A stretch of 64,000 nt of DNA from CBDBND01 sp965262665 (GTDB lineage Bacteria; Pseudomonadota; Alphaproteobacteria; Rhodospirillales; Rhodospirillaceae), in assembly GCA_965262665.1 (NCBI GenBank), contig CBDHFR010000004.1, forward strand, positions 2,666,001 through 2,730,000, read 5' to 3'. The position numbers and the translations under genes are program-made. The notes below the pieces were generated by a model. The model ran no database searches. It saw only the letters and a program-made list of their open reading frames with translations, and was not told the DNA's origin. Position 1 is the first letter of the stretch; every line of letters starts with the position of its first letter. Positions 28,237 through 36,611 of this stretch are shown piece after piece.

Positions 28237-28432
28237 TGTCAACGGCGGAGCAGAATCAGTCCAGCTGAGAACCGCGGTGACAAATTAGTCCACGCGAGCG
28301 GCGGGAATGTCCCGGCCGCGGGCGGCGCAAAAGTCTGCCACCGGTAGCCTTCGATCCTTTTGGGGATGGAAGGTGGGAGGATGTACTTGGTGGACCTTTA
28401 TCTAACCGTGCGACTGGCGTGCCATGTGGAAG
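28237..28432 (+). mobile_element. IS21-family left end with istA start, cut by IS3
   Basis: From TGTCAACGGCGGAGCAGAAT at 28237, spaced related blocks (AAATTAGTCCACGCGAGCGG, GGCGGCGCAAAAGTCTGCCA) form an IS21-like end. A GGGAGG ribosome site precedes ATG 28381 and 17 codons (MYLVDLYLTVRLACHVE) that resemble the start of IstA. The IS3 element at 28433 interrupts it. No other part of this IS21 is seen. Confidence 0.6.
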
Positions 28433-28461
28433 TGGACCCATCCAGGAAAAGTGGAGGCGCC

Positions 28462-29334
28462 CTACACCGTTTGCATTGCTTCTGCCTCGAATTTGACGGG
28501 GCTTGTGAAGTCCAGCGTCGAGTGCCGACGGACTGGATTATAGAACCCGTCGATGTATCCGGCTATGCCAGTTTCAGCTTGGCTTCTTGACATGAACACA
28601 GTCCTCCAGATCAGTTCTGACTTGATGGTTTTGAAGAAGGTCTCGACGACGGCGTTATCATAGCAATTTCCCTTACCGCTCATTGAGGCGAGGAAACCGT
28701 GTTCACCGAGGCGCGCCTGGTATGCGTCTGAGCAGTACTGGCTTCCCCGATCGCTATGGTGGATCACACCGGCGCCAGGTTGGCGCAGCCCGATAGCACG
28801 GTTAAGCGCCCTGAGCGGCAGGTCGCTGGTCATGCGAGCGCCCACGGCCCAGCCGATGACGCGCCGGGAGTAGAGGTCGAGCATGACGGCCAGGTACAGC
28901 CAGCCCTGTGCCGTCCAGATATAGCTGATGTCGGCAGCCCATTTCTCGTTGGGTGCCTCGGCGGAGAAGTTCTGGTCGAGAAGGTTCGATGCGACGGCCT
29001 TGTTGTGCTGGCTGTCCGTCGTCTTTTTGAACTTCTGTTTCCGTTTTGGAGACAACCCATTTCCCCGCATCAGCCGAGCCACCCTATGGCGTCCAACCTC
29101 GATCCCATTCTCGGCAAGCTCGTGATGGACCCGCTCTGCACCGTAGCTCTCGCGGCTGCGCCGAAAGGCTGCCCGAACATGGGCGAGTAGAACCATGTCA
29201 TCGAGCTGTCGCTGGCTTGGGCCGCGATTGCGCCAAGCGTAGAAGCCTGAGACGCTGACCTGCAGCAGTCTGCACAGGCGGAATATCGGCATCGCCAACC
29301 CGGCCCTCTCCGCGTCGATGAACCGGAACCTCAT
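28462..29334 (-). CDS. IS3-family transposase OrfB
   Basis: This 290-residue integrase-core protein has the HTH_21-type region (RESYGAERVHHELAENGIEV) and catalytic acids in WAADISYIW, HHSDRGSQYCS and GNCYDNAVVETFFKTIKSE. The C-terminal RRHSTLDFTSPVKFE block is also present. It is full length and intact. It overlaps orfA by 4 nt. Confidence 0.92.
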   Translation of the reverse strand: MRFRFIDAERAGLAMPIFRLCRLLQVSVSGFYAWRNRGPSQRQLDDMVLLAHVRAAFRRSRESYGAERVHHELAENGIEVGRHRVARLMRGNGLSPKRKQKFKKTTDSQHNKAVASNLLDQNFSAEAPNEKWAADISYIWTAQGWLYLAVMLDLYSRRVIGWAVGARMTSDLPLRALNRAIGLRQPGAGVIHHSDRGSQYCSDAYQARLGEHGFLASMSGKGNCYDNAVVETFFKTIKSELIWRTVFMSRSQAETGIAGYIDGFYNPVRRHSTLDFTSPVKFEAEAMQTV

Positions 29335-29633
29335 CGACTTTCCCTGGCGAAGAAGGCCAGCGCTTTTTTTAGGAGATCACGTTCCTGACGGGCCAGATCA
29401 CGCTCTCGGCGTAGGCGGGTAATCTCCTTCGCTGCATCCTCATGCGGACCGGAAAGCAAATCCTCCTCACGCAATTCTGCGACCCAGCGGCCGAGCGCGC
29501 TGACGCTGATCCCAAGATCTCCTGCTATCTGCCGCTGCCTGCGCCCGCTCGTCTGTAAAAGACGGACGGCTTCTTCCTTGAAGGCCCGATCAAACCGCCG
29601 GCCCTTGTTCCCATTCTGCTTCGACATTTGCAC
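29331..29633 (-). CDS. IS3-family transposase OrfA
   Basis: This 100-residue HTH protein (FDRAFKEEAVRLLQTSGRRQ, then GISVSALGRWVAELREEDLL) has a C-terminal coiled coil with an ERDLLKKALAFFA end typical of IS3 OrfA. Frameshifting or coupling would join it to OrfB. A lysine-rich AAAAAA-type slippery tract lies in the LLKKALA codons. It is intact. Confidence 0.9.
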   Translation of the reverse strand: MQMSKQNGNKGRRFDRAFKEEAVRLLQTSGRRQRQIAGDLGISVSALGRWVAELREEDLLSGPHEDAAKEITRLRRERDLARQERDLLKKALAFFARESR

Positions 29634-29999
29634 CTCCTGCGATCAAAATCCTATCGCAGGACGTCTCCACTTTCGTCAGCAGGGTCCACTCTGGACCTGC
29701 ACCGCAAAAGTGGAGAGTTACCTTCTCACCTAAGCCGCCATACTTTCGCACTTCACCGGACTGATGCTGCCCAGATATGAATGGCGACGACGCGGATTAT
29801 AAAATCCATTGATATAATGGAACAGGGCGTTTTGTGCCTGTTCCCTGGTTTCATAGTGTTCCCTCCATATTAATTCTGCTTTCAATGATTTGAAGAACGT
29901 TTCTACAGTCGCATTGCCATAGCAATTCCCTTTGCCAGACATCGAAGAGAGAAAGCCGTGGCCTTTGAGAAGTTTCCGGTAATCGTTCGAGCAATACTG

Positions 30000-31481
30000 G
30001 GCGGGTTCAATCGGTCGTCGCAACACTCTGGCATAGGAGGTTGCTATGACGGGTACGCAGACGGCGGTCGGATCGGTCTGGACGGAGCAAGTTGCATTCG
30101 CCAGGTCGACCGGACTCGGCACGGCGTGAGGAGCTTGTTCGGTTCTGGGCAGCGATTGCGACGGGGCGTTCGAGCGAGGACGCGGCCCGAGATGCCGGTG
30201 TATCCCCTCCGGTAGGCTCGAGGTGGTTCCGGAGGTCGGGCGGCATGCCACCAGCACATTTATCGCAATCGGCCAAGCCGCTGTCAGGACGTTACCTGTC
30301 TTTCGAGGAACGTGAGGAGATTGCTCTTCTGCGCGCTCAGGGAAGAGGCATACGTCATATTGCTTGCCGGCTGGAGCGAGCACCGTCGACGATCTCCCGC
30401 GAGGTGCGGCGCAACGCGGCGACCCGAAGCGGTGGCCTGGACTACCGAGCAACGACGGCGCAGTGGCATGCTGATCGATCCGCCAAAAGGCCGAAGCCAG
30501 CCAAGCTGGCAACGAATGAGGCGCTGCGGCGCGATGTGCAGGATCGGCTTGCGGGTCGGATCTCGGCACCGGATGGAACGGTGATCGAGGGGCCACGCGT
30601 CGTCTGGAACGGTCGTCGGCATGGGCCGCGGCAGCGCAGGCGATGGGCCAGGGCCTGGAGTCCTGAGCAGATCGCGCACCGTCTTCGGATCGACTATCCT
30701 GGGGACAAGCCCGAGGATCAAGCGATGCGGATCAGTCATGAGGCGATCTATCAGGCGCTCTACGTACAGGGCCGCGGCGCACTCCGTCGTGAGCTGACCG
30801 CCTGCCTTCGCACGGGAAGGGCACTGCGCGTGCCTCGGGCACGTAGCCGCCGGCGGGGAAAATCCTTCGTCACGCCTGAGATCATGATCAGTGAACGATC
30901 GGCGGAAGCAGCTGATCGGGCCGTACCCGGACACTGGGAAGGTGACCTGATCATCGGCTTGGGCAGATCGGCGATCGGCACTCTGGTGGAACGCGCCACG
31001 CGGTTCACAATGCTGCTGCATCTTCCCCGAATGGAAGGCCACGGCACCGTCCCGCGCGTGAAGAACGGGCCTGCGCTTGCCGGCTGGAGCGAGCATGGGG
31101 CTGAAGCGGTTCGCGATGCCATCGCCCGGACGATCACGACATTGCCAGCGCAGCTTCGCCGCTCGCTGACCTGGGACCAGGGAGCAGAGATGGCCAGGCA
31201 TGCGGATCTGCGGATCGCAACCGGCCTTCCCGTCTACTTCTGCGAACCGCACAGCCCTTGGCAACGCGGAACGAACGAGAACACCAATGGATTGCTTCGA
31301 CAGTACTTCCCGAAAGGAACCGATCTGAGCGCACACAGTCCGGACGTACTCGCAGTTGTTGCTGACGCGCTCAATACACGGCCCCGCAAGACCCTCGGAT
31401 GGAGAACTCCCGCCGAAGCTCTGGACCAGTGCTTGCAGGCCAGTCAAACTGAACGTGTTGCGACGACCGGTTGAACCCGCC
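30000..31481 (+). mobile_element. IS30-family insertion sequence, complete
   Basis: The element is 1482 bp with ends GGCGGGTTCAATCGGTCGTC and, from the right, GGCGGGTTCAACCGGTCGTC (19 of the first 20 bases match). CTG is duplicated at 29997-29999 and 31482-31484. The transposase gene is intact. It sits inside orfB of IS3 no. 2 and is the youngest layer of the nest. Confidence 0.92.
30092..31474 (+). CDS. IS30-family transposase
   Basis: This protein has 460 residues. It has an N-terminal helical region, an HTH (LSFEEREEIALLRAQGRGIR, then APSTISREVRRN) and a DDE core with GHWEGDLIIG (first D), LTWDQGAEMARH (second D) and PWQRGTNENTNGLLRQYFPKG (E). It begins at a TTG (30092); a downstream start is possible. 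The catalytic residues are all present, so the protein is probably functional. Confidence 0.92.
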   Translation: MHSPGRPDSARREELVRFWAAIATGRSSEDAARDAGVSPPVGSRWFRRSGGMPPAHLSQSAKPLSGRYLSFEEREEIALLRAQGRGIRHIACRLERAPSTISREVRRNAATRSGGLDYRATTAQWHADRSAKRPKPAKLATNEALRRDVQDRLAGRISAPDGTVIEGPRVVWNGRRHGPRQRRRWARAWSPEQIAHRLRIDYPGDKPEDQAMRISHEAIYQALYVQGRGALRRELTACLRTGRALRVPRARSRRRGKSFVTPEIMISERSAEAADRAVPGHWEGDLIIGLGRSAIGTLVERATRFTMLLHLPRMEGHGTVPRVKNGPALAGWSEHGAEAVRDAIARTITTLPAQLRRSLTWDQGAEMARHADLRIATGLPVYFCEPHSPWQRGTNENTNGLLRQYFPKGTDLSAHSPDVLAVVADALNTRPRKTLGWRTPAEALDQCLQASQTERVATTG

Positions 31482-32068
31482 CTGCGAGCCACGATCAGAA
31501 TGATGAATGACCCCTGGTGGCGGTTGTCGCAATGCAATGGCCCTTTTCAGAGCCTTGATCGGCAAATCCCGTTTGAGCCTGTCGCTGACGGCCCAGCCAA
31601 TGACACGGCGTGAATACAAATCGATGATCACCGCAAGATACAGCCAGCCCGCTGCCGTCCAGAGATAGCTGATATCACCGGCCCATTTCTGGTTTGGTCC
31701 CGTGGCCTGAAAATCTCCATCCAGAAGGTTGGGAGCTATGTTGTGGTTGTGATTACTGTTTGTCGTGCGTTTGAATTTATGAGTTCTGACGATGCGAATA
31801 TCGTTCTCCCGCATCAACCGCCCGACCCGGCGTTCACCAATGACGATGCCTTGATCCCTGAGTTCATCAGTCATTCGCTGGCGACCATAGGCCCGATAAT
31901 TACGGGCATGTTCGGCACGAATATGGGCCAAATAGACCCTGTCGTCGCGTTGGCGCTGACTGGCAGGGCGAGACACCCAAGCGTAGTAGCCGCTTTCACT
32001 GACCCTCAGGACTTTGCACATCCTGCAGATTGAAAAATTGGCCTTCTCCTTTGCGATGAAATGAAACC

Positions 32069-32344
32069 TCATCGGCTTTGGCTCGCGAAGAAGGCCGTCG
32101 CTTTTTTTAAAATGTCCCGCTCCTCACGCAATGTCCTGTTCTCCTTGCAAAGGCGAGCCAATTCCTTGTCTTTATCATTATGAGGGCCGGACAGCAGCTC
32201 AGTGTGCTTATGACTGGTAATCCACTTGCCTAATGTAGACAGGCCAATGCCAAGATCGGCGGCAACTTGCTTGTGTGATAGCCCGCTCGTCAATGCAATC
32301 CGAACGGCTTCAGAACGAAATTCCTCAGTTCTTCCGATACCCAT
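32069..32344 (-). CDS. IS3-family transposase OrfA of element no. 2
   Basis: This 91-residue protein has an HTH (EEFRSEAVRIALTSGLSHKQ, then GIGLSTLGKWITSHKH) and a coiled-coil tail (ERDILKKATAFFASQSR). Its stop overlaps the orfB start (ATGA). It is intact, although its partner is disrupted by IS30. Confidence 0.9.
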   Translation of the reverse strand: MGIGRTEEFRSEAVRIALTSGLSHKQVAADLGIGLSTLGKWITSHKHTELLSGPHNDKDKELARLCKENRTLREERDILKKATAFFASQSR

Positions 32345-32408
32345 ATGGGCCTCCTGTTGAGTTTAAACTTTAACAGAAGGCACTCTCCATTTTACCGGTA
32401 CCAGTCCA

Positions 32409-32926
32409 GTGGGCTCTGTCGACTTTTGCAGTCAGTTTTTATCGTCTGGGAATCTCGTGACCATTGCAATTAATTGCAACACATTAGCTTCCTTCAAGCA
32501 CTACCACTTTGGCCTCAAGCCGTATTTCCTTTGTGCTCCATCGACGAGGCACGCCAATTCCGGCGCATCGGTCAGAGCAGCCAACAGACTTTGCCAGCTT
32601 AGATGGCGCAATAGCCCCGGCACACAACAATCTAAGGTCGCTAACGCCCATTGCCTCTCGGCCTTACCTCCGTCCTGAAACTCGGGGGTATAGTTATCTC
32701 CACAAAAAAATAGTAGTGACGTGTATTGGAAATAGATCACACGAAAAAGTAAGAGCAGCCTGAGTTGCTCTTTAGTCAGCTTTACCGGAAGCCAGATTAA
32801 GCGCCGCCACCTTACAAACTGAAGATGCTGACTAAAAAGAAATACCAAGCGTTATGTTCTAGTTGCGACTCAGAAGGCGTGTTCCACACGACCTTTTAGT
32901 TAATCCAATCAGACGCTAAGCAGCCG
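32409..32926. other. Intergenic stretch without a supported gene
   Basis: One open frame of 115 codons exists on the minus strand (32501-32848), ending with a stretch such as FQDGGKAERQWALATL, but I recognise no family and see no good ribosome site. It may be a remnant of an unknown gene. Nothing else is evident. Confidence 0.3.
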
Positions 32927-33754
32927 TCAACGGATTGTTAAATCAAGCACGTCAAGTTTCTTCCTTTCTTCAAAGTCGAGTGTTCTATCGTCAGATTTGA
33001 TAATGCGGTTTAGGGGCAGCTCAACGAGCGCTGAAAAAGGGTCCCACAAGGTGGCAGCAATGGTTACGTTATGGTCTTGCTGGCCATCTAGGGTGTGTAT
33101 TCTATTTCCATCAGTCTCTGAAAGAAATCCTAGAAAGACGAACTGACCAGCGTCACGATGGTGTACTTCAAAGTATGCCCACTCTAATTCTTTCTGTCTG
33201 CTTGATTTCGCGTCAAGTAAATTTCTGTAACCTGAGTCTCCATAACTTGGTAATGAAAGATAAAGACTAAAAACGAAGAAGTAAGTGCCTGGTGGGTTAT
33301 CTTGAAGAGGCCTATCAGACTCAAGTGGTGTTAGTTCTCTCAATTTATGGAGAGAGCGTACCGACTCAATTTTCTGTTTGTAGTCGTCTGCTGTTAGGCC
33401 ATATGAAATTTGAAGATTAATTTTGGGTGGTGTATCATTGGAATCTGTTGATGGCTCCTCTTCAACTGCTGTTGTGGATGGCTCCTCTTCAACTGCTATT
33501 GTGGATGGCTCCTCTTCAACTGCTATTGTGGATGGCTTCTGTACAATTGGCCCTTTTGTGTACTCTACAAAACCCCAAAGTACCTTTACTTGCGTACCGG
33601 TTGCTGATGACTGGTGAGCAAAAAACCACGCTGCAGATCCTAAAATTATACCTATCAAGATAACCAATATGGGAACCCGTAAGCCGTATTTTTTTAGAAT
33701 ATGTGTAAGTAATTTTTCATCCATGTAGTCTTCCGCTGGTAATTTCAAATTCAT
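32927..33754 (-). CDS. Membrane-anchored hypothetical protein with EEEPST repeats
   Basis: This protein has 275 residues. A short cytoplasmic start is followed by one transmembrane helix (RVPILVILIGIILGSAAWFF). Next comes a linker with three 9-residue repeats (VEEEPSTIA type), probably flexible, then an extracytoplasmic domain of about 170 residues with no recognised motif (LQISYGLTADDYKQKIES, then YFEVHHRDAGQFVFLG). The start is ATG 33754 with AGAGG upstream; a TTG at 33769 and an ATG at 33724 are alternatives. The gene is AT-rich compared with the core genome and lies at the edge of the casposon-like region, so transfer is likely. Confidence 0.6.
   Translation of the reverse strand: MNLKLPAEDYMDEKLLTHILKKYGLRVPILVILIGIILGSAAWFFAHQSSATGTQVKVLWGFVEYTKGPIVQKPSTIAVEEEPSTIAVEEEPSTTAVEEEPSTDSNDTPPKINLQISYGLTADDYKQKIESVRSLHKLRELTPLESDRPLQDNPPGTYFFVFSLYLSLPSYGDSGYRNLLDAKSSRQKELEWAYFEVHHRDAGQFVFLGFLSETDGNRIHTLDGQQDHNVTIAATLWDPFSALVELPLNRIIKSDDRTLDFEERKKLDVLDLTIR
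33453..33533. repeat. 27-bp tandem repeat, three copies, inside a coding region
   Basis: Three near-identical 27-bp units (33453-33479, 33480-33506, 33507-33533) encode the 9-residue linker repeat of the membrane protein on the minus strand. One base differs (GTTGTGG against ATTGTGG). The in-frame copy number could vary among strains. Confidence 0.85.
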
Positions 33755-33901
33755 TACAGCCTCTATCAACCACTAGACTTCACGCGCTTGCTTCAACATC
33801 TCTGCTGGTAGCTTTTTATTCCTGTATTTAAGGTGTCTTCTGCTTTTTTCTTTTCCTGCTAGTAAAGTGGCTGGCTTTTTGAAGATAAAGTATTTCTAAA
33901 G

Positions 33902-34378
33902 CTATACGAGTGATTTGGTATAGAGAAAAATCGTAGCTTTGTGAGTGAGAACGGCAAAAATTAGAAAACGGGAGCCAGATTTCAAGTCTTTAAAACTAGC
34001 CAGCCCGACACTTGCCAGGGCATCCAGAGTGATATTGCCCGCGCCGTCCACAATGACGATCCGAGGCGGTATGGTCAGTTCCCCCTTGAAGAACCGCCAT
34101 TCCCTGACGATCCGAGGCGGTATGGTCAGTTCCCCCTTGAAGAACCGCCATTCCCGCTTCTCTGCGGGATAGTGGGTATAGCCACCCCCGATAATGAGAA
34201 TGCCCTTATCGACACTGATAGATAAACCGTGCCCATTCAGGATTAGCGGCTGGGTTTCCTTTTCCCGCCGCTTGCGCTTTGGCTTTCCGGCCTCAAGGGC
34301 CTTGAGCCAATAGCCGCTCCGTTCGGCCCATTCCGAGCCGTCATTCTGTGACTCGCGCTTGAGCGGTTCAACGGTCAA
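33902..34378 (-). pseudogene. Cas1-like endonuclease/integrase, N-terminal part only
   Basis: The first 105 or so residues resemble the N-terminal beta domain of a Cas1 group annotated in alphaproteobacteria: a basic leader (KPKRKRREKETQPLILNGHG), then LSISVDKGILIIGGGYTHYP, a WRFFKGELTIPPRIV strand and IVDGAGNITLDALA, where Cas1 normally continues into the gi.l.l segment. The large alpha domain with the catalytic E/H/D is absent; after LDALA unrelated residues run to 33902. An in-frame 51-bp tandem duplication repeats REWRFFKGELTIPPRIV. The start is TTG 34378 or upstream. Assignment is by remembered family pattern. Confidence 0.55.
34054..34155. repeat. Perfect 51-bp in-frame tandem duplication in the cas1-like gene
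   Basis: Units 34054-34104 and 34105-34155 are identical (start TGACGATCCGAGGCGGTATG). The duplication inserts 17 residues into the Cas1 N-terminal sheet and probably disrupts folding. Lack of divergence means it is recent. Confidence 0.92.
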
Positions 34379-34426
34379 AATGGCCTACAGCTATCGAATT
34401 AGCCCTGAATTGGATTCTAGCAAAAG

Positions 34427-35149
34427 ATGCGTCGCGATCCCCAGAAAATGTGGGAAAAAGGCGTGCCCTTAAGTGAGGTAGTTCTTAAATTTTCCAATTT
34501 TCCGAATGCTGGCGACTCATCAGATAAGATACATTATTTGAATTTATGTGAACCCGCACATAAGGGTGAATGTGAGTCCGATAATCCGGACTTTTACAAA
34601 TACTACCCTAAGGAACCGTGGTATCGGGACAACGGTCGAAAAAAATACAAAAACGTCTCTGCGAGCATTTATGTGAACAATTATTTGTCGGTAATCTTAT
34701 TGCAATTGGCACCCAAACTCATCCTGTTAAGGAAAATTCAAAAAAAGAAATTTTAAATTTAGAATTTCAATTTTTGCTTCACCAAAATTCAGAAAAACTG
34801 GAAGAATTTGAGAATTTTTCTTTTGGGCCAAAAAAACCTTTTGCAGAATGGGATCAAGACAAATTCCAAGGCCGCACCGTTCTATTTGAAGAGGTACGGA
34901 TATTTGACCCAAGTTCGGCAAGAATTGAATTGGAAAGCGAAAAGCGTGAGAGAGGTCGTCCACCTACATGGCAATATATCGAGGAGGCCTATGAAGAGTG
35001 TAAGAAAAATAACGGAATTGATTTTAGTGCCAGTCAAAAAACCGCAATTAAGGCGGTAATTAAGCGTCTAAGAAAAAAACACCCAAAAAAATTTGAGAAA
35101 CTGCACAGCGGTTTTGGCAGTGAAGCCGTTCGCAAAGTCATTAGCAGTG
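34427..35149 (+). pseudogene. Unknown gene, frameshifted and 3' cut by IS3
   Basis: Two consecutive frames join near the A7 run at 34641-34648: first frame with LNLCEPAHKGECESDNPDFY and KEPWYRDNGRKK, second with KRLCEHLCEQLFVGNLIAIG, then RGRPPTWQYIEEAYEECKK and IKAVIKRLRKKHPKKFEKLH. The C-terminal part is basic and helical, perhaps DNA-binding. At 35150 the IS3 element starts, so the true end is lost. The sequence is strongly AT-rich, unlike the core genes. I do not recognise the family. Confidence 0.55.
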
Positions 35150-35215
35150 TGAGGTGGTCCCGGAAAATCGGACAGTTGGTTAAGGTGTATTCCACCGGTT
35201 ACGGAGGAATACGAG

Positions 35216-35497
35216 ATGACGAAGCGACGGAAGTTTACGCCTGAGTTCAAGGCGAAGATTGCGCTGGAGGCGCTACGTGGCGACCGCACGATCCAGGAGA
35301 TCGCGGCGCGCCATAAGGTTCACCCTAATCAGGTGAGCACAGGGCAACGCCAGGCGATGGATGGCTTGGACGAGGTGTTCTCGAACGGTGCCGACCAGGC
35401 GCGCCGTGACGTTGAGGCCGAGGTCCACGACCTTCATGCGAAGATCGGCCAGTTGGCGGTGGAACGGGATTTTTTGGCCAGAGGGCTCAAGCGATGA
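35216..35497 (+). CDS. IS3-family transposase OrfA
   Basis: This 93-residue protein has the HTH motif (FTPEFKAKIALEALRGDRTI, then AARHKVHPNQVSTGQ) and a coiled coil (EVHDLHAKIGQLAVERDFLA). The usual W-K after VST is G-Q here, a small divergence. It ends in the ATGA overlap with orfB at 35494. Confidence 0.88.
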   Translation: MTKRRKFTPEFKAKIALEALRGDRTIQEIAARHKVHPNQVSTGQRQAMDGLDEVFSNGADQARRDVEAEVHDLHAKIGQLAVERDFLARGLKR

Positions 35498-36423
35498 GCC
35501 GGGCGGAGCGCCAGGCGATGGTGCGCCGCGACGTTCCCGGTCTCAGCTTGAGCCGTCAATGCGAGATACTGTCGATCAGCCGGTCCTCGCTGTACTATGC
35601 GCCGAAGGGCGAGAGCCCGGAGAACCTGGCGCTGATGCGGCACAGCGACGAGTTGTTTCTGAAGTATCCATTCTACGGCTCCCGTCAGATGGCCCGCCAG
35701 TTGCGCCGCGCGGGGATTGTCGCCGGTCGCCACCGTGTCCGGCGGCTGATGCGCCTGATGGGACCGGAAGCAATCTACCGGGCGCCGAGGACCAGCACCC
35801 CGCATCCCGCGCACCGGGTCTATCCATACCGGCTCAAGGGCCTGACGATCGAGCGGCCGAACCAAGTCTGGTGTGCCGACATCACCTCTATCCCGGTCAG
35901 GTGCGGGCTCCTTTACCTGGTTGCGATCATGGACTGGGCCAGCCGCCGCGTCCTGGCCTGGCGGCTCTCGAACACCATGGATGCGCGGTTCTGCGTCGAG
36001 GCTCTGAATACGGCGCTCGACACCTACGGCAGACCGGAGATCTTCAACACCGACCAGGGCAGCCAGTTCACCAGCTTCGAGTTCACGAACCGGCTCAAGA
36101 ACGCCGGGGTGACGATCTCCATGGACGGTCGCGGCCGGTGCATGGACAACATCTTTATCGAGCGGCTGTGGCGCTCGCTCAAATACGAAGCCGTCCATCT
36201 GCATGAGCTCATCGACGGCTTCCATGCCGACCGGGTCATCGCAGAATGGATCGGGTTCTACAACACCGAGCGGCCCCATTCGTCGCTCGGAGGCAAAACG
36301 CCGGCGGAAGCCTACGCGGCGGGGCAGCCTGTGGATATGTTGGACAAGACTACCGCCTTGCCCACATCCCCACAGGCGCAACAACAGCAATCAAATACGA
36401 TAAACAGGATTCTGGCGGCATGA
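35494..36423 (+). CDS. IS3-family transposase OrfB
   Basis: This 309-residue integrase-core protein has LSISRSSLYYAPKGES at the N-terminus, YGSRQMARQLRRAGIVAGRH, catalytic acids in VWCADITSIPV, FNTDQGSQFTS and MDNIFIERLWRSLKYE, and the C-terminal YNTERPHSSLGGKTPAEAY. It is intact and probably active. Confidence 0.93.
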   Translation: MSRAERQAMVRRDVPGLSLSRQCEILSISRSSLYYAPKGESPENLALMRHSDELFLKYPFYGSRQMARQLRRAGIVAGRHRVRRLMRLMGPEAIYRAPRTSTPHPAHRVYPYRLKGLTIERPNQVWCADITSIPVRCGLLYLVAIMDWASRRVLAWRLSNTMDARFCVEALNTALDTYGRPEIFNTDQGSQFTSFEFTNRLKNAGVTISMDGRGRCMDNIFIERLWRSLKYEAVHLHELIDGFHADRVIAEWIGFYNTERPHSSLGGKTPAEAYAAGQPVDMLDKTTALPTSPQAQQQQSNTINRILAA

Positions 36424-36574
36424 TCAGACAGCGGAATACACCTTAGAAAAGCCGTCAGACTGTCCAACTATGTGGGACCACCTCAATGATTTTCAAGCTA
36501 GTGTCCTGAAACACAAGGGACAATAAACAATAAATTCGACTGCATTTATAGCCGTTTAAATGGGCACGCGCTGA

Positions 36575-36601
36575 CCAATAATATATCCGATAGATTATTG
36601 G
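36575..36601. promoter_or_regulatory. Inverted repeat just upstream of the HTH gene
   Basis: CCAATAAT (36575-36582) and ATTATTGG (36594-36601) are perfect 8-bp arms 11 nt apart, ending 10 nt before the start at 36612. ATATCC/GGATAT forms a second overlapping pair. This position fits an operator of the downstream operon, possibly bound by the HTH protein itself (inference). Confidence 0.45.
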
Positions 36602-36611
36602 ATATGGCGCC

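Larger units (their letters stand above)
28433..29688 (-). mobile_element. IS3-family element no. 1, complete
   Basis: The element is 1256 bp with terminal inverted repeats: TGGACCCATCCAGGAAAAGT at 28433 and, on the minus strand from 29688, TGGACCCTGCTGACGAAAGT. It carries orfA and orfB overlapping by ATGA. Both genes are open. No matching target duplication is visible (GAAG on the left, CTC on the right), so flanks may have been rearranged. It interrupts istA. Confidence 0.88.
29730..32072 (-). pseudogene. IS3-family OrfB of element no. 2, split by IS30
   Basis: The N-terminal part (31482-32072) runs from MRFHFIAKEKANFSICRMCK through WAGDISYLW to HHSDRGSQ. The C-terminal part (29730-29999) continues with YCSNDYRKLLKGHGFLSSMS and GNATVETFFKSLKAELIW. 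Removing IS30 and one CTG restores the frame exactly, so the IS3 transposase was intact when IS30 arrived. Confidence 0.88.
29692..32408 (-). mobile_element. IS3-family element no. 2, interrupted by IS30
   Basis: Outer ends are TGGACCTGCACCGCAAAAGT at 29692 and, on the minus strand from 32408, TGGACTGGTACCGGTAAAAT. Without the nested IS30 (30000-31481) and one CTG copy the element is about 1.23 kb, the normal size. Only CTC separates it from IS3 no. 1, so the two related elements lie end to end. Confidence 0.85.
35150..36485 (+). mobile_element. IS3-family element no. 3, complete
   Basis: The element is 1336 bp. Ends: TGAGGTGGTCCCGGAAAATC at 35150 and, on the minus strand from 36485, TGAGGTGGTCCCACATAGTT; both continue into similar subterminal TAAGGTGTATTCC blocks. 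orfA and orfB are open and overlap by ATGA. Flanks show no clear duplication (GTG left, ATG right), so DNA next to it may have been deleted, perhaps including the rest of the cas1-like locus. Confidence 0.88.

Noticed and set aside
32501..32848. 115-codon minus-strand frame
   Set aside because: No recognised motif or ribosome site; described only as part of an intergenic stretch.
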